From Paracnuella aquatica (GTDB lineage Bacteria > Bacteroidota > Bacteroidia > Chitinophagales > Chitinophagaceae), in the NCBI RefSeq assembly GCF_003332885.2, contig NZ_QOWJ01000004.1:186001-250000 (forward strand): 64,000 bases of DNA. The letters are read 5' to 3'. The notes beneath the pieces were generated by a model, which did no database searches, was not told the origin of the DNA, and worked only from the letters and a program-made list of their open reading frames with translations. This document shows positions 18,826-27,152 of this stretch, piece after piece. Position 1 is the first letter of the stretch, and each line of letters starts with the position of its first letter. The position numbers were made by a program, and so were the translations under genes.

Positions 18826-18833
18826 CAAAGATA
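18826..18833 (-). promoter_or_regulatory. Promoter -7 element TATCTTTG for the efflux operon
   Basis: TATCTTTG on minus matches the Bacteroidota TAnnTTTG element exactly and sits 17 bp upstream of the TTG start at 18808. No clear TTTG is present at the usual -33 distance. Confidence 0.6.
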
Positions 18834-18958
18834 CAGAGGTTTGCAGTTTAGCGTTCAGAGTTTGTGGTTGGGTACAGGTATTTGAAAGAATGCTGCTGTT
18901 TTATATCCCCCAATAATTGCTTGGGTACACTACATACTTAAAACTACAAACAACCAAC

Positions 18959-19954
18959 TCATTTGATCCTACCCCGGCGTTCCATCAGTTCGCGCCAAGT
19001 GGTGAGGATGATGCCTTCCTTTTGAATATAGCTGCGCAGTGCCGGGTCCATCATCGCCAGCAGGTCGCCGTGGCGGGTGGTGCCCGAATCGGATATGAAC
19101 GGAAACACCTCCGTTGGCGCCGTGCAATGCATGATCATCATCGTAAGGCCGGGTTTTACCGATTGCAATGCAGCGATGTAATATGCCGTTTTTTCCTTTT
19201 GAATTGTAGCGGCATCGCTCCTTTTGCCGGCAGGCAGGCCCCATCCATACGATTCGTTGTGCAGGTCGTCGAGCACCGGGAAACCTGCGGCCCACAACAT
19301 TTTACCAACGCCGCGTACCTGCTGCAGGCGGGCATCGTCGGCACCCATTTGCGCAGCAATTAAGGTATTGTGGCCGCCGGGCAGCATCACCGGTATGCGG
19401 TACTGCATGCCCACCTTAATGTAGCGTTGTAAAAACTCCGGTGTGGCGAACAGTGTGCCCATATGCGAATCGAGGTGGGTGGGCTTGAAACCCGTGCCCA
19501 GTGCACGCTCCACCTGCGCTGTAATTTCCCGCTCCACTTCATCGGCCGAGGCGTGCTGCACCACCTGCTCCACCGAGGCCCACATGGAGCCGGTACTGTC
19601 TACCAAACCAGGCACCTGTGGTTTGCCGCTGAGCGGAACCCACCGGTAATCTTTCCATTCAGAAGTAAGGGTAAGGTGCAGGCCCGCATCAATGCCCTTT
19701 TGCTCTTTTAAAAATGTGACCATACCCGGCACCCAGGGACAAGGCATCATCACGCTTACCGAATTGGCCACTCCCTTGGTGAGGGCATCCATCACGCCCT
19801 TGTTGGAGTCGTACGACATGCCCGCATCATCGATGTGGAGGATCACGACTTTTTTGCCCCGCGGAAGACCGAGGCGTTCGGCGTAAGTGGTGTCGGTTTG
19901 TGCATGGACAATAGTGACACCAATAGCTAAGACCATCAGGAGGGAGTACTTCAT
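18959..19954 (-). CDS. ChbG/HpnK-family (YdjC-like) carbohydrate deacetylase, exported
   Basis: 331 residues with a signal peptide ending near VHAQ. The YdjC fold signature is present: the aspartate pair D42/D43 in ILHIDDAGM, H93 in DAGLHLTLTSEW, and the paired histidines of THLDSHMGTL. These residues bind the metal and water used to remove acetyl groups from sugars in ChbG (chitooligosaccharides) and HpnK (hopanoid precursor). The signal peptide places this member outside the cytoplasm, unlike E. coli ChbG, so the substrate is probably an external oligosaccharide. It appears to be monocistronic. Confidence 0.87.
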   Translation of the reverse strand: MKYSLLMVLAIGVTIVHAQTDTTYAERLGLPRGKKVVILHIDDAGMSYDSNKGVMDALTKGVANSVSVMMPCPWVPGMVTFLKEQKGIDAGLHLTLTSEWKDYRWVPLSGKPQVPGLVDSTGSMWASVEQVVQHASADEVEREITAQVERALGTGFKPTHLDSHMGTLFATPEFLQRYIKVGMQYRIPVMLPGGHNTLIAAQMGADDARLQQVRGVGKMLWAAGFPVLDDLHNESYGWGLPAGKRSDAATIQKEKTAYYIAALQSVKPGLTMMIMHCTAPTEVFPFISDSGTTRHGDLLAMMDPALRSYIQKEGIILTTWRELMERRGRIK

Positions 19955-20132
19955 CTGGCAAATCGTTAGCTTAGAAAATTACACTATTTCTTAATACTAG
20001 TTGGAGAAGCGGAAGTGAAATGAAGTGTTGCTAAAAACGCTGATCGCAAAAAAGTCATTGCAAAATGCAAAACACCTTCGCTTTTCATCTTTGTGCCACT
20101 TCCTGCCTTTGTGTCTTTGTGGCCCAAAAAAT

Positions 20133-21413
20133 TTAAGCGCCAACTTTCGCCGCAATGGCCCGCGCAGCAATGGCTCCGGAACTCCATGCGTGTTGAAAAT
20201 TGAAACCGCCGGTGATGCCATCCACATCCAGCACTTCGCCGGCAAAATACACCCCCGGAAGCTTGCGGCTTTCCATCGTGTTGGCATCCACTTCGGAAAG
20301 GGCGATGCCGCCAGCCGTTACAAATTCTTCTTTGAAGGTTGTTTTGCCCTGCACTTCCACCACGTAATCAACCAGGTGGCGGATGAGTGTGTTTTCGGCC
20401 TTTGCCGGCAGGTCGGCAAACCGCTGTTCTTCGGCTATGCCCGACTGTTGGAGCAGGAATTGAAACAGCCTCGCCGGAAGTTTGGTGAAATTATGATTGG
20501 CCACTTTTTTTGCCGGGTGTGCCTGGCGCATGTCCTGCATTTCGGCTTTCAGTGTTTGTTCGTTGTAACCGGGCATCCAGTTGAGGTGTGCTTTAAACTT
20601 ATATTCTTTTTGCGCCAGCTCCCGTGCTCCCCAGGCACTAAGGCGCAGCACTGCCGGGCCGCTCAAACCCCAGTGGGTAATGAGCACAGGGCCTTCTTCA
20701 GATAGTTTACTGCCTTCAATTTTTACCCGCACCGGTTGTGCGGCTACTCCCATCAGTGCAGTAATGGGATGCTTAGGTAAATTGAACGTAAATAGCGATG
20801 GCACCGGTTCTGCAATAGTGTGCCTCAGGCTTTGCAGCCATTGAAACATGGCTGCTTTGGGGTAGCCACCTGTGGCGATGCATATGTAGTCGGCAGTCAG
20901 GAACTGGGAGTCGGCGGTAGTTATTTGAAAGCGATCGGCGTCTTTGGAAATGCTTTTTACTTCCGTGCCGGTTTTAATGGCAACACCAAAACGGCGGCCA
21001 TCCTGAAGCAAACAATCGATGATGGTTTGCGAATCGTTGGTGACGGGAAACATGCGGCCGTCGTCTTCCCGCTTGATCTGCACACCCCTTTCGCGAAACC
21101 ATTCGATGGTATCGGTGGTGCTAAAATGATGGGCCGTCTTTTTGATAAAACTTTGTCCGCGTGGGTAACGCCGGCTCAACTCCGGCACTTCAAAAACGGC
21201 ATGGGTTACATTGCAACGGCCGCCACCCGACACTTTTACTTTCGATAACAGCTTGCCCGTTTTTTCGAGGATGATCACCCGTAAGTTGGGCGCCAGCCGT
21301 GCCGCATTTACGGCGCAAAAAAAGCCGGCAGCACCACCGCCAATAACAATCAGCGTTGCTTCATTTGCACTTGTGGGCCGTCCGGAGTTGCTGCTATTTA
21401 TATCAACATTCAT
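20133..21413 (-). CDS. YhiN/HI0933-family FAD-dependent oxidoreductase
   Basis: 426 residues from the ATG at 21413; a TTG further upstream overlaps the promoter element and is rejected. The N-terminus carries the FAD dinucleotide fold (LIVIGGGAAGFFCAVNAAR) and the family motif KVKVSGGGRCNVTH. The C-terminal segment GGIALSEVDANTMESRKLPG followed by GVYFAGEVLDVDGITGGFNFQ is diagnostic for HI0933-like flavoproteins (PF03486). The physiological reaction of this family is not established. The gene lies just beyond the terminator of the ribosomal operon and has its own promoter, so it is not part of that operon. Confidence 0.92.
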   Translation of the reverse strand: MNVDINSSNSGRPTSANEATLIVIGGGAAGFFCAVNAARLAPNLRVIILEKTGKLLSKVKVSGGGRCNVTHAVFEVPELSRRYPRGQSFIKKTAHHFSTTDTIEWFRERGVQIKREDDGRMFPVTNDSQTIIDCLLQDGRRFGVAIKTGTEVKSISKDADRFQITTADSQFLTADYICIATGGYPKAAMFQWLQSLRHTIAEPVPSLFTFNLPKHPITALMGVAAQPVRVKIEGSKLSEEGPVLITHWGLSGPAVLRLSAWGARELAQKEYKFKAHLNWMPGYNEQTLKAEMQDMRQAHPAKKVANHNFTKLPARLFQFLLQQSGIAEEQRFADLPAKAENTLIRHLVDYVVEVQGKTTFKEEFVTAGGIALSEVDANTMESRKLPGVYFAGEVLDVDGITGGFNFQHAWSSGAIAARAIAAKVGA

Positions 21414-21440
21414 TTGTGTGGGGATCGATGCTTTAGGATG

Positions 21441-21448
21441 CAAAGGTA
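21441..21448 (-). promoter_or_regulatory. Promoter -7 element TACCTTTG for the YhiN-like gene
   Basis: TACCTTTG on minus matches TAnnTTTG, 27 bp before the ATG at 21413. A TTG occurs upstream in TATTGGGCAC but at a spacing shorter than the usual 19-21 nt. Confidence 0.65.
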
Positions 21449-21534
21449 CTATCGCCAGTGTGCCCAATAGTAAACGAGCCGTTGAAGTGTGCGACGCAAG
21501 TAAAGTTCAAAAGAGGTACGAAAGCCGGCTACAT

Positions 21535-21570
21535 AAAAAAGATTCCATCTCTTCTAGAGATGGAATCTTT
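21535..21570 (-). terminator. Terminator of the S10-spc ribosomal operon
   Basis: A perfect 14-bp stem (AAAGATTCCATCTC with GAGATGGAATCTTT) with a 5-nt loop is followed on minus by a run of T residues. It lies 35 bp past the map stop codon and marks the end of the operon. Confidence 0.88.
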
Positions 21571-21605
21571 ATGAGCAACATCCGTTGTTGTTGGGATGTC
21601 GGAAA

Positions 21606-22406
21606 TTAGTAATCGGAAAAAAGGTTCGGGTTCTTTTTTTCGGCGGCTTCAATTGGCGCATAATTGCTCAGGATGTCGGCCTTGCCTTTGGCGATGCAGA
21701 CATCGTGTTCGAAATGCACGGAGGGCTTGCCGTCTTTTGTGCGAACGGTCCAACCGTCGGCTTCGGTAAATACCTCGCGGGTGCCCAGGTTGATCATGGG
21801 TTCGATGGCCAGCACCATGCCGTCCTTAAGTTTTGGGCCGGTGCCGCGGCGGCCGTAGTTAGGCACTTGCGGCTCCTCGTGCATCTGGCGGCCCAGGCCG
21901 TGGCCCACCAGTTCGCGTACCACACCGTAGCCGTGTTTGCGTTCGGTGTGGTCCTGGATGGCAAAGGCAATATCGCCGATGCGGCTGCCGGAAATTGCCT
22001 TTTCAATGCCTTTGTACAACGACTCTTTTGTAATACGCACCAGGTCGATGGTTTCCTGCGCCGGCTTGCCGATCATGAAAGTATAGGCATGATCGCCGTG
22101 AAAACCATTTTTATAAATACCGATGTCCACAGAAATAATATCGCCTTCCTGCAGTTCGCGGCTATTGGGAAAGCCGTGCACCACTACATCGTTTACCGAA
22201 ATGCAGGAGTTGAACGGGTAACCGTGGTAATTCAGAAACGAAGGCACGCCGCCCTGGTCGGCAATGTAGGTGCCGATGAACTTGTCGATCGAACTGGTGT
22301 TCAAACCGGGTTTCAGCATGGCGGCCACTTCGGAAAGCGTTTGGCTAACCAGCAAGGCGCTGTGCCGCATCAGTTCAATTTCTTCTTTGCTTTTTATGTG
22401 TATCAT
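21606..22406 (-). CDS. map: Methionine aminopeptidase, type I
   Basis: 266 residues from the ATG at 22406 (MIHIKSKEEIELMR), the usual start; the frame remains open a little upstream. It removes the initiator methionine from nascent proteins. Metal ligands of the pita-bread fold can be seen: the aspartates in ISVDIGIYKNGFHGDHAYTF, the histidine in LVGHGLGRQMHEEP, and glutamates in VLAIEPMINLG and the late FEHDV segment. It is the last gene of the S10-spc operon, 68 bp after secY, and is followed by a strong terminator. In most bacteria infA and rpmJ would come next; here they do not. Confidence 0.96.
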   Translation of the reverse strand: MIHIKSKEEIELMRHSALLVSQTLSEVAAMLKPGLNTSSIDKFIGTYIADQGGVPSFLNYHGYPFNSCISVNDVVVHGFPNSRELQEGDIISVDIGIYKNGFHGDHAYTFMIGKPAQETIDLVRITKESLYKGIEKAISGSRIGDIAFAIQDHTERKHGYGVVRELVGHGLGRQMHEEPQVPNYGRRGTGPKLKDGMVLAIEPMINLGTREVFTEADGWTVRTKDGKPSVHFEHDVCIAKGKADILSNYAPIEAAEKKNPNLFSDY

Positions 22407-22474
22407 ATCCGTGCTAAAGAAAAAAACCCGGTAAGCAAGGCTCACCAGGTTTTTAAAGCTATTGATGAATCAAT

Positions 22475-23812
22475 TTAATAAGAAGCTTGTGTTACGGTCT
22501 GGCGGCCCTGAATGCGTCCGCTTTTCATCAGGCCGTCGTATTGGCGCATCAGCAACTGCGTTTCAATTTGCTGGAGCGTATCCAAAATTACACCTACCAT
22601 GATCAGCAGCGAAGTACCACCGAAGAAAGTAGAGAAGTTGGCCGTTACACCCAGGCGTTGTGCAATACCTGGGAGGATACCCACTAAAGCCAGCAGGATG
22701 GCACCAGGCAGCGTGATCTTATCCATTACCGCACCAATGTAATCAACCGTAGGCTGGCCGGGTTTAACGCCTGGAATAAAACCGTTGTTTTGTTTCAGGT
22801 TGTCGGCAATTTGCTTCGGGTTGAAAATAAGGGCTGTGTACAGGAAGGTAAAACCAATTACCACCACCGAGTAAATGACCATGTATCCAATGTTGGCATG
22901 ATCGGTAAACATAGCGGCGATACCCTGACCGGTAGCGGTGCCGGTAAAGTTGAACAGGGTAGGCAGGAACAATACCGCCTGTGCAAAGATGATGGGCATT
23001 ACACCGGCGCTGTTTACTTTGATGGGCAGGAACTGGCGGGCACCACCAAACTGGCGGTTACCAACAATCTGCTTGGCATAGTTTACCGGGATCTTGCGTA
23101 CACCCTGCACCAGCAGGATACAGCCCATGATGATGGCAATAAGAATGGCGATCTCGATGATGAAGATGAGGATCTGACCGGTGCGAACAGATTTGTTGGT
23201 CAGTTCCTGCATAAAGCTTTGCGGCAGGCGGCCCAGGATACCCACCATGATGATGAGTGAGGTACCGTTACCCAAACCTTTATCGGTGATTTTTTCGCCC
23301 AGCCACATGACAAACAGGGTACCTGCAGTAAGCAGCAGAACGGTGGAAATCCAGAAATAAGATACATAGCCTTCGATGATGCCACCCGAAGAGGCAGTCA
23401 TCTGGCGCAGGTAAGCAACGTAAGCAGAACCCTGAACAAGCGCCACACCTACGGTGAGGTAACGCGTCCACTGGTTGATTTTTTTACGGCCGCTTTCGCC
23501 TTCTTTCTGCAGCTTTTGGAACTGGGGTACCAGTACCGTCATCAACTGCATAAAGATGGAAGCCGAAATGTAGGGCATGATACCGAGGGCAAGGATCGAA
23601 GCCTGCGAAAAAGCGCCGCCGGCAAAAGTGTCGATCAGGCCAAGAATACCATTTTGAGCATTATTGAGGTTGAGCCTCGTAGGATCGATACCCGGAAGCA
23701 CAATGTGTGTACCCAGCCGGTAAATGAATATCATAAGCAGTGTAAACAGAATCTTGCTGCGCAGTTCCTCGATGCTCCAGATATTCTTGAGGGTCTTAAA
23801 CAGTTTCTTCAC
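22475..23812 (-). CDS. secY: SecY, protein translocase channel subunit
   Basis: 445 residues starting at a GTG codon (MKKLFKTLKNIWSIEELRSK); no better start exists. About ten transmembrane helices are visible, with the plug region after the first (LGTHIVLPGIDP) and cytoplasmic loops carrying basic residues for ribosome/SecA docking (NPKQIADNLKQNNGFIPGVKPGQ). It forms the SecYEG channel in the inner membrane. Two strong hairpins lie in the 161-bp spacer before it, which with the GTG start may limit secY expression relative to the ribosomal proteins upstream. Confidence 0.97.
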   Translation of the reverse strand: MKKLFKTLKNIWSIEELRSKILFTLLMIFIYRLGTHIVLPGIDPTRLNLNNAQNGILGLIDTFAGGAFSQASILALGIMPYISASIFMQLMTVLVPQFQKLQKEGESGRKKINQWTRYLTVGVALVQGSAYVAYLRQMTASSGGIIEGYVSYFWISTVLLLTAGTLFVMWLGEKITDKGLGNGTSLIIMVGILGRLPQSFMQELTNKSVRTGQILIFIIEIAILIAIIMGCILLVQGVRKIPVNYAKQIVGNRQFGGARQFLPIKVNSAGVMPIIFAQAVLFLPTLFNFTGTATGQGIAAMFTDHANIGYMVIYSVVVIGFTFLYTALIFNPKQIADNLKQNNGFIPGVKPGQPTVDYIGAVMDKITLPGAILLALVGILPGIAQRLGVTANFSTFFGGTSLLIMVGVILDTLQQIETQLLMRQYDGLMKSGRIQGRQTVTQASY

Positions 23813-23849
23813 AAAAATAAGTAGCGTTTATGGTCTTCAATAGTGTATA

Positions 23850-23901
23850 AAAAAAGGTTTGCGATAATAAGACCAATTATCCTTTATAGCAAACCTTTTT
23901 T
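23850..23901 (-). promoter_or_regulatory. Terminator-like hairpin upstream of secY
   Basis: A 13-bp stem pairs AAAAAAGGTTTGC (23850-23862) with GCAAACCTTTTTT (23889-23901). On the minus-strand transcript it ends in a T-run, so it could act as an attenuator or partial terminator between rplO and secY. Confidence 0.7.
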
Positions 23902-23928
23902 ACCACAGTACCAAATAAGTTAAAAAGA

Positions 23929-23965
23929 AAATTTGAGGTGAGGCTTTTGGCCCGACCTCAAATTT
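23929..23965 (-). promoter_or_regulatory. Hairpin directly after rplO
   Basis: AAATTTGAGGT (23929-23939) pairs with ACCTCAAATTT (23955-23965), 11 bp, just past the rplO stop codon. It may protect the 3' end of the upstream message. Confidence 0.65.
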
Positions 23966-23973
23966 ACAGAAAT

Positions 23974-24423
23974 TTACTTGATGATTTCTACGGTACCGCC
24001 AACACCTTCAATTGCCGACTGGGCTTTTGCAGACATGGCATTCACGCGGAAAGTAATTTTGGAAGTAAGCTCGCCATTGCCCAAAACCTTTACGCGGTCG
24101 GTTTGATTGATCAGACCGTTCATGTACAGGTTTTCGAGGCTGAATTCAGTGATGCCGTATTTCTCGGTCAGTTGCTGAATCTGGCCCAGGTTGAATACTT
24201 TGTATTCTACGCGGTTGAAGTTTTTAAAACCACGCTTGGGGACCCGGCGTTGGATGGGCATCTGGCCACCTTCGTGGGCCATTTTGCGCTGGTAGCCGGT
24301 GCGGCTTTGCTGGCCTTTATTACCTTTTGTAGAGGTGCCACCTTTACCGGAAGCTTCACCACGGCCTAAACGTTTTTCCTTGTGTACGGCGCCCTTGGCA
24401 GGACGGAGATTGTGCAGTTTCAT
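23974..24423 (-). CDS. rplO: 50S ribosomal protein L15
   Basis: 149 residues, the usual length. The N-terminus has the conserved MKLHNLRPAKGAVHKEKRLGR start and the Gly/Lys-rich loop (GRGEASGKGGTSTKGNKGQQ) that reaches into 23S rRNA; the globular C-terminal half ends in VGGTVEIIK. It assembles late into the large subunit. It is followed by two tandem hairpins before secY and preceded by a 134-bp spacer with a perfect 14-bp hairpin. Confidence 0.97.
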   Translation of the reverse strand: MKLHNLRPAKGAVHKEKRLGRGEASGKGGTSTKGNKGQQSRTGYQRKMAHEGGQMPIQRRVPKRGFKNFNRVEYKVFNLGQIQQLTEKYGITEFSLENLYMNGLINQTDRVKVLGNGELTSKITFRVNAMSAKAQSAIEGVGGTVEIIK

Positions 24424-24521
24424 GCTTGTTGATTTTTACTTAACGGGGCTTTCTCCCCTCGCATTTTTAAAATGGCCATTCGGCCGCAAATAATGAGGCG
24501 CAAATGTAGGCCCTAAAGTTG

Positions 24522-24555
24522 AATAGCTAATTAGCTTTTCGGCTAATTAGCTATT
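24522..24555 (-). repeat. Perfect hairpin in the rpmD-rplO spacer
   Basis: AATAGCTAATTAGC (24522-24535) pairs with GCTAATTAGCTATT (24542-24555): 14 bp around a 6-nt loop. There is no T-run, so it looks like a stability or processing element rather than a terminator. Confidence 0.7.
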
Positions 24556-24557
24556 TA

Positions 24558-24740
24558 TTATGCCAGTTCTTCTACAGCCACCAAGTGCGATACCTTGCGT
24601 ACCATACCCAGGATTTGCGGTGTAGCTTCTACTTCTTTTGTTGAGTTCATCTTTCCCAAACCCAGTGCTACCAGTGTATCTTTCTGGCGCTGCGGGCGGT
24701 CGATGGGGCTTTTCACCAAAGTGATCTTGATCTTTTTCAT
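24558..24740 (-). CDS. rpmD: 50S ribosomal protein L30
   Basis: 60 residues, typical for L30. The sequence [20 protein letters not shown] followed by [20 protein letters not shown] has the family's KSPI start and LGL core. It lies between rpsE and rplO, the standard spc order. The spacer from rpsE contains a word-built hairpin. Confidence 0.97.
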   Translation of the reverse strand: MKKIKITLVKSPIDRPQRQKDTLVALGLGKMNSTKEVEATPQILGMVRKVSHLVAVEELA

Positions 24741-24747
24741 CGAAAAG

Positions 24748-24804
24748 AGGTTTAAGGTTTAAGGCCTAAGTTTAAAGCCGCGGGTTGTTTCCAACCTTGA
24801 ACCT
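24748..24804 (-). repeat. Word-built hairpin in the rpsE-rpmD spacer
   Basis: AGGTTTAAGGTT (24748-24759) pairs with AACCTTGAACCT (24793-24804) with one wobble. GTTTAAAG/CTTTAAAC offers a competing pairing (24770-24777 with 24816-24823), so two alternative folds are possible. Confidence 0.55.
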
Positions 24805-24829
24805 TGAACATTAAACTTTAAACTGATTA

Positions 24830-25348
24830 TTATCCGTTGAATACCTTCTTCAAACCTACATTGCGTGTTTTGGCAATGTTGATGGGTTCGCGGAGCAGGG
24901 CCAGCGCTTCAAATGTAGCTTTAACCACGTTGTGCGGGTTGGCAGAGCCCAGCGATTTTGCCAGAACGTCGGTGATACCGGCGCTTTCCAGCACGGCACG
25001 CATAGAGCCTCCGGCAATTACACCGGTACCAGCAGCTGCAGGTTTGATGAGCACTTTGGCGGCGCCCACTTTAGCCAGCTGGTCGTGCGGAACGGTTCCA
25101 TGCATTACGGGCACTTTGATCAGGTTTTTCTTGGCGTCTTCGATGCCTTTGGTGATGGCTTCCTGAACTTCTTTGGCTTTGCCCAGGCCATGACCTACTA
25201 CACCGGCTTCGTTACCAACAACTACCAGTGCAGAGAAAGAAAAAGCGCGGCCGCCTTTGGTAGTTTTCACTACGCGGTTAATAGCAACAACCTTGTCTTT
25301 CAATTCGAGGTCGCCTGCCTTAACCCTGTTTAAATTAGCTTTTGCCAT
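24830..25348 (-). CDS. rpsE: 30S ribosomal protein S5
   Basis: 172 residues. The double-stranded RNA-binding-like N-terminal domain is visible in [23 protein letters not shown] and [19 protein letters not shown], and the C-terminal domain in [22 protein letters not shown]5 helps decoding accuracy and is the site of spectinomycin resistance mutations in other bacteria; the loop here looks ordinary. Gene order rplR-rpsE-rpmD is standard. Confidence 0.97.
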   Translation of the reverse strand: MAKANLNRVKAGDLELKDKVVAINRVVKTTKGGRAFSFSALVVVGNEAGVVGHGLGKAKEVQEAITKGIEDAKKNLIKVPVMHGTVPHDQLAKVGAAKVLIKPAAAGTGVIAGGSMRAVLESAGITDVLAKSLGSANPHNVVKATFEALALLREPINIAKTRNVGLKKVFNG

Positions 25349-25395
25349 TTTGTATTACTTGGTAATTACGTTTGAGTTTACAGCTGCAAGCTTTT

Positions 25396-25427
25396 AGCTG
25401 CAAGCAACAAGTGAAAAACTTGCAGCT
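25396..25427 (-). repeat. Hairpin of AGCTGCAAG words in the rplR-rpsE spacer
   Basis: AGCTGCAAG (25396-25404) pairs with CTTGCAGCT (25419-25427). A further copy of the word (CAGCTGCAAGC) lies at 25381-25391, so alternative pairings are possible. Confidence 0.65.
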
Positions 25428-25451
25428 TGTGGCCGACGGCTTGTAGCCAAT

Positions 25452-25811
25452 TTAGAATTGCAGTCCTCCTTCACGGGCGCCGTCGGCTACAGCCTTCACG
25501 CGACCATGGTACAGGTTACCACCCCGGTCAAATACCACTGTGGTAATGCCCAGTTCCTGAGCTTTACGTGCAATGGCAGCTCCTACGAGCTTGCTCTTCT
25601 CGGTTTTGGTGCCGGTTTGGCCAGCAAATTCTTTATTGCGCGAAGAAGCGGCCGCCAGGGTTACGCCATTCACGTCGTCGATCAGTTGAGCATAAATTTC
25701 GGCATTGCTGCGAAATACAGACAGGCGGGGCTTTTGCGCAGAACCCGCAATTTTCTTGCGGATGCGGTAGCGGATATTCTGCCTTCTGGTAGTTTTTGCG
25801 CTTGTTCTCAT
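25452..25811 (-). CDS. rplR: 50S ribosomal protein L18
   Basis: 119 residues from the ATG at 25811 ([20 protein letters not shown]), the normal L18 start; upstream in-frame sequence is spacer repeat. The 5S rRNA-binding core [20 protein letters not shown] and the C-terminal [20 protein letters not shown] are conserved. The gene lies between rplF and rpsE as usual. Confidence 0.97.
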   Translation of the reverse strand: MRTSAKTTRRQNIRYRIRKKIAGSAQKPRLSVFRSNAEIYAQLIDDVNGVTLAAASSRNKEFAGQTGTKTEKSKLVGAAIARKAQELGITTVVFDRGGNLYHGRVKAVADGAREGGLQF

Positions 25812-25860
25812 TATTGAAAATTTACCTTCACGATGCTGCCGTGAAGCGATTTGAATATAT

Positions 25861-25935
25861 AGTTGATAGTAGATAGTTGGTAGTTGATAGTAAGGCGTTT
25901 CAAAAAACAACCAACTATCAACCACCAACTGTCAA
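25861..25935 (-). repeat. GTTGATAGTTGG word repeat in the rplF-rplR spacer
   Basis: Copies of AGTTGATAGT/AGTTGGTAGTTG (25861-25891) face inverted copies (CAACCAACTATCAACC, from 25908). The spacer can fold into a long imperfect hairpin. A separate small hairpin (CTTCACG/CGTGAAG) precedes it near 25825. The same word family recurs near 46300, 46660 and 62700. Confidence 0.6.
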
Positions 25936-25937
25936 CC

Positions 25938-26492
25938 TTATTTGCCTGCAGACTTACCTGCTTTCTTACGCACCACTTCGCCCTGGTAACGTACACCTTT
26001 TCCTTTGTATGGTTCAGGCTTACGCAGGCTGCGGATTTTGGCAGCTACCTGGCCAATCAGCTGGCGGTCGATGCCGGTCAGCGTGATCTCGGGGTTCTTA
26101 CCTTTTTCCTGTGCGGTAGCTACTTTCAGTTCCGAAGGAATTTCGACAATGATGTTGTGCGAATAACCCAGGGAAAGATCGAGCAGGTTGCCGGTGTTAG
26201 CGGCTTTGAAACCTACACCTACCAGTTCCAGCTTGCGCTCAAAACCGTCGGTTACGCCTTTTACCACGTTGGCCAGCAAAGCGCGGCTAAGGCCGTGCAG
26301 CGAGCGGTGGCGGATCTGGTCGGTAGGACGGGATACTGTAAGTTCGCCGTTCTCCACTTTTACAGTGATATCGCGGTCGATCGCTTGTTTCAGCTCACCT
26401 TTAGGACCTTTTACAGTAACAACGTTGTCGTTGCCTACAGTAACGGTAACTCCGGCCGGAACCGTGATGGGAGCTTTACCTATACGAGACAT
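25938..26492 (-). CDS. rplF: 50S ribosomal protein L6
   Basis: 184 residues with the start MSRIGKAPITVPAGVTVTV and two repeated beta-alpha domains. The C-terminal RNA-contact motif PEPYKGKGVRYQGEVVRKKAGK is intact. L6 sits near the sarcin-ricin loop and the factor-binding site. Order rpsH-rplF-rplR is standard; the spacer before it carries GATTTACG word repeats. Confidence 0.97.
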   Translation of the reverse strand: MSRIGKAPITVPAGVTVTVGNDNVVTVKGPKGELKQAIDRDITVKVENGELTVSRPTDQIRHRSLHGLSRALLANVVKGVTDGFERKLELVGVGFKAANTGNLLDLSLGYSHNIIVEIPSELKVATAQEKGKNPEITLTGIDRQLIGQVAAKIRSLRKPEPYKGKGVRYQGEVVRKKAGKSAGK

Positions 26493-26616
26493 AATGATTT
26501 ACGATTTACGATTTACGAATGTTGATTCTTATCTCTCCGACCGGTCAGCCTGGTATAGGACCGGCTTAATGTATCGGAATTTCTTGAAGCTTGCGGCTAA
26601 TAGCTTGTAGCTTCTC

Positions 26617-27015
26617 TTAATAGATGTAGCACAGTACCTCGCCACCTACGTTCTGGGCTTTTGCTTCTTTATCGGTAAGCACGCCTTTAGAAGTAGACAG
26701 GATGGCCACGCCCAGACCGTTCTTCACACGACGGAAGTCGGCAGGCTTCGAGTACTGACGCAGACCCGGACGGCTAACACGCTCCAGCGACTGGATAGCG
26801 GGTTGCTTGGTAGCTGGGTCGTATTTCAAGGCGATCTTGATCAGGCCTTGTTTGTTGTCGTCCTCGAACTTGTATTTCAGAATATAACCCTGGTTGTACA
26901 GGATCTCGGTCATACGCTTTTTCAGGTTAGAGGCTGGAATTTCCACGATACGGTGGCCGGCCATTTGCGCATTACGGATTCTGGTCAGGAAATCTGCTAT
27001 GGGATCTGTTACCAT
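26617..27015 (-). CDS. rpsH: 30S ribosomal protein S8
   Basis: 132 residues starting MVTDPIADFLTRIRNAQ, the classic S8 N-terminus, and ending in the conserved STSKGVLTDKEAKAQNVGGE-type segment. S8 binds central 16S rRNA and in E. coli represses the spc operon by binding its mRNA. Whether an S8 site exists in this mRNA cannot be told by eye, but spacers around the gene are structured. Confidence 0.97.
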   Translation of the reverse strand: MVTDPIADFLTRIRNAQMAGHRIVEIPASNLKKRMTEILYNQGYILKYKFEDDNKQGLIKIALKYDPATKQPAIQSLERVSRPGLRQYSKPADFRRVKNGLGVAILSTSKGVLTDKEAKAQNVGGEVLCYIY

Positions 27016-27032
27016 GTTATGAGCCCTCCTAC

Positions 27033-27051
27033 ATCCCGCGCGGAGCGGGAT
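27033..27051 (-). repeat. Short GC hairpin in the rpsN-rpsH spacer
   Basis: ATCCCGC (27033-27039) pairs with GCGGGAT (27045-27051) around a 5-nt loop, 18 bp upstream of rpsH. Word-like GTGAATGGTCAATT sequence follows in the same spacer. Confidence 0.55.
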
Positions 27052-27152
27052 AATTGGATAAGTGTTTTTGAATGAGTTTTGTTTGTTGTCGTAAATGGTG
27101 AATGGTCAATTGTAAATTAATTCACCGCTAACCATTGCCCATTGACGCTGTA

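Noticed and set aside
25812-25928. N-terminal extensions of rplR, rpsJ and rpsL by upstream in-frame codons
   Set aside because: The extensions consist of spacer repeats or promoter sequence and do not match the families, whose normal starts (25811, 34840 and 44339) are evident.
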